The notes under the pieces were generated by a model. That model was not told the DNA's origin. It was given only the letters and a program-made list of their open reading frames with translations, and made no database searches. From positions 1 to 7,884 of the forward strand of contig WLHA01000043.1 in assembly GCA_009702955.1 (NCBI GenBank): a stretch of DNA of 7,884 bases, read 5' to 3'. This document shows positions 6,506 to 7,884 of the stretch, one piece after another; the first letter of the stretch is position 1, and each line of letters starts with the position of its first letter. This DNA comes from Actinomycetota bacterium (GTDB lineage: Bacteria > Actinomycetota > Acidimicrobiia > IMCC26256). The position numbers were made by a program, and so were the translations under genes.

Positions 6506-6639
6506 GTCATTTGCTCCTAAATATTCGCAGAACACTCTGCACGATCTTCAACATAATTATCTGGGCAGAATCCCTCCTGCGGAACAACCTCTACAGGGAG
6601 AATTTTATCGCTAGCCGCGTTGGTGCGATCTTCTGCGTC
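6506..6639 (-). other. dnaX-ybaB spacer, open in the dnaX frame after its stop codon
   Basis: After the dnaX TAA (6642-6640), the same frame continues for 40 sense codons (6639-6520) to TAG 6519-6517, which overlaps the ybaB Shine-Dalgarno site. The translation would be acidic (ten Asp/Glu against three Arg/Lys), with two Cys and no internal ATG, GTG or TTG, so it is not a free-standing gene. It may be a former or read-through DnaX tail, or plain spacer: an open frame this short is not improbable by chance. The spacer also holds a perfect small hairpin, GCAGA (6527-6531) with TCTGC (6536-6540), loop of four. That hairpin lies just upstream of the ybaB ribosome binding site and is not followed by a T-run. 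Confidence 0.4.
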
Positions 6640-7884
6640 TTACGGCTTCTCGTGCTCCTCAACAACCGTTCCACTAAAGAAACTCTCGATGCGCGTAACC
6701 GAATCTAACTCCGAGTTAATTGGGGTATCGATTATGTCGTCAGGGTGTACGCCATCCTCGAGCTCACGCTCTGGCTCAACTGGCTCTGCGACTGTCTCTG
6801 GGCGCTTGCGTTTTGGTCTCTCCTCAACTGGCTCAGATATCTCCACAACCGGCTCAATCGGAACAAGCAAGAAACGCGGGATCTCACCGAGTGCTGCAAG
6901 GAAACCATCTCGAATGGCAGGGGCTTCCTGCTGAAACTTCGGGCGCACGGAATCGATCGAGTCGCGTGGCACGGCGAAGGTGACCACGCCATCGGTGACT
7001 GAGATCGGGTTAGCTGCCTGCACCTGAATCTGGACCTTGCGCTCGAGGGTCTCGAGGACCCCTGCCCATGCCTCGATGACCTCCTCGATGCTCGACTCAA
7101 ACGCAGCACCTGCGGCCTGCCGTGGCGCGGGCGGAGGAGCGGGGCTCTCTGAAGCAGCAGACCCTGCTGATTCAGACCCTGCTGACTGAGACCCTCCCGA
7201 CTGAGACCCTCCCGACTGCTTCGAGGCCGTGAGGCCTGACTCGTCTGCCGGCGCATCCGTAATTGCTCTCACAGAGGCCCTCAGAGCCCCTAGACCAGGT
7301 CGTGGCGAGGCGGGGGAGAATGTTGGCTCCTCGGGTTCTGGAGCGCCTGCCGGCTTTGGAGAGCTTGGAGCACTCGGTGCACTCGGACGCGGCGCCGACG
7401 CGCTCTCAGGCTGAGGTGCTTGCGGTCGCGAGGGAGCCTCAGTTACTTGCGCAGTTTTGGGTACCGGAGGTGCTTGTGGTGCAGCTGCTCTCGGCGTCGC
7501 GGCCTTCTCTCGACCTTCATCGCCGCTAGGTGCCGCTGAGATCGAGCGCCCCTCGCCCACTGTGCGCTCAAGGCGCTCAAGGCGATCTGAGAGGGCCTGC
7601 AGTGGTGTGCCCGTATCGCGACGCGCGAGTCGCACCAATGCAACCTCCAACACGAGCCGCGGGTCGGCAGCCTCGGAGCCACGCATATCAATGATTGCCT
7701 GCCCAAGAGTCTCAAGCGCTCGCACCATCTGCGCGGTGCCCAAGGCAGCGCCAACAACTTTAAGTTGCGCCTGCTCCTCTAACGGAGGGTCAACCTCGAC
7801 ACGTCCGCCACCTGCAATCAAGAGAAAAGTATCTCTAAGTGTTCGAAGGAGATCCTCTGCAATTCTGCGTGGGTCGTGGCCTGA
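6640..7884 (-). CDS. dnaX: DNA polymerase III gamma/tau subunit, C-terminal part (N-terminus outside the window)
   Basis: 414 residues are visible; the frame runs open to the window edge, so the AAA+ ATPase core lies beyond 7884. DnaX is the ATP-driven core of the clamp loader and, as tau, tethers the polymerases. The visible part begins with GHDPRRIAEDLLRTLRDTF (2-20), the start of helical domain III, which oligomerises the loader and runs to about residue 92. A short helix ALSDRLERLERTVGE (97-111) follows, then a Pro/Ala/Ser/Gly-rich linker (about 115-260) with four (Q/E)S(G/A)GS units at 223-242. A folded C-terminal domain (about 262-345: ESSIEEVIEAWAGVLETLERKV, DGVVTFAVPRDSI, and ALGEIPRFLLVPI) precedes an acidic tail ending VVEEHEKP. 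The apparent starts inside this frame are internal codons. No A6G-type slippery site for a gamma product is seen in this part. The next gene, ybaB, starts 134 bases later. Confidence 0.93.
   Translation of the reverse strand, partial: SGHDPRRIAEDLLRTLRDTFLLIAGGGRVEVDPPLEEQAQLKVVGAALGTAQMVRALETLGQAIIDMRGSEAADPRLVLEVALVRLARRDTGTPLQALSDRLERLERTVGEGRSISAAPSGDEGREKAATPRAAAPQAPPVPKTAQVTEAPSRPQAPQPESASAPRPSAPSAPSSPKPAGAPEPEEPTFSPASPRPGLGALRASVRAITDAPADESGLTASKQSGGSQSGGSQSAGSESAGSAASESPAPPPAPRQAAGAAFESSIEEVIEAWAGVLETLERKVQIQVQAANPISVTDGVVTFAVPRDSIDSVRPKFQQEAPAIRDGFLAALGEIPRFLLVPIEPVVEISEPVEERPKRKRPETVAEPVEPERELEDGVHPDDIIDTPINSELDSVTRIESFFSGTVVEEHEKP
7160..7219. repeat. Four tandem copies of a 15-bp unit within the dnaX linker
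   Basis: Imperfect units begin at 7160, 7175, 7190 and 7205, reading GACCCT(GCT/CCC)GA(TTCA/CTGA/CTGC) on the + strand. Copies three and four are identical except for the last base. On the coding strand they give the five-residue units QSGGS, QSGGS, QSAGS, ESAGS. The 15-bp period keeps the frame, so copy-number changes would lengthen or shorten the flexible linker without breaking the gene. Confidence 0.85.

Noticed and set aside
6506..6535. Upstream start for ybaB adding ten residues
   Set aside because: The added residues include a Cys and do not fit the family. The AGGAG Shine-Dalgarno site points to ATG 6505.
6732..7256. Minus-strand open frame (174 residues) inside dnaX in another frame
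   Set aside because: Arg/Ser/Gln-rich translation produced by the repetitive dnaX linker read out of frame; no ribosome binding site or motif.
6640..7884. Programmed frameshift site for a separate gamma product of dnaX
   Set aside because: No A6G-like slippery heptamer was found on the coding strand in the visible part; the upstream half of the gene is outside the window and cannot be judged.

Overview
The window looks like a stretch of bacterial chromosome, most likely from an actinobacterium of moderate GC content (GC judged by eye, not computed). The reasons are the dnaX-ybaB-recR gene order, a Pro/Ala/Ser-rich DnaX linker, GTG starts, a sigma70-type promoter of the TTGAC-17-TAnnnT kind, and a metY-metX pair for acetyl-homoserine methionine synthesis. 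A genus cannot be named. No tRNA, rRNA, transposon, phage gene or CRISPR array was seen.

Layout. (a) 1-225 (+) is the C-terminal end of a multi-spanning membrane protein, closed by a strong intrinsic terminator at 273-298. (b) 347-2858 (-) holds a large flavin monooxygenase of the Baeyer-Villiger type (906-2858). A small DUF2752 membrane protein (347-820) follows it, with a possible promoter of its own just behind the monooxygenase stop. (c) 2859-3085 is a divergent intergenic region with a good metY promoter, an inverted repeat centred on its -35 box, a second inverted repeat further upstream, and a G-free CAAA-rich leader. (d) 3086-5538 (+) is metY-metX, a two-gene operon. (e) 5565-7884 (-) is the DNA-repair/replication operon dnaX (N-terminus outside the window), ybaB/ebfC and recR, convergent with metX.

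How the genes work together. MetX activates homoserine by O-acylation, and MetY replaces the acyl group with sulfide (or methanethiol), giving homocysteine (or methionine). DnaX is the clamp-loader/tau subunit of DNA polymerase III, YbaB is a nucleoid-associated DNA-binding protein, and RecR works with RecO/RecF in gap repair. The three are commonly co-transcribed, and ybaB and recR overlap here by four bases. The monooxygenase has no evident link to either pathway. It probably oxidises a ketone or another carbonyl compound of unknown identity.

No clear new defence or mobile system is present. The points most worth checking are the promoter/operator arrangement at metY, a 40-codon open stretch directly after the dnaX stop codon in the same frame, a 15-bp tandem repeat in the DnaX linker, and the unassigned monooxygenase with its N-terminal extension.
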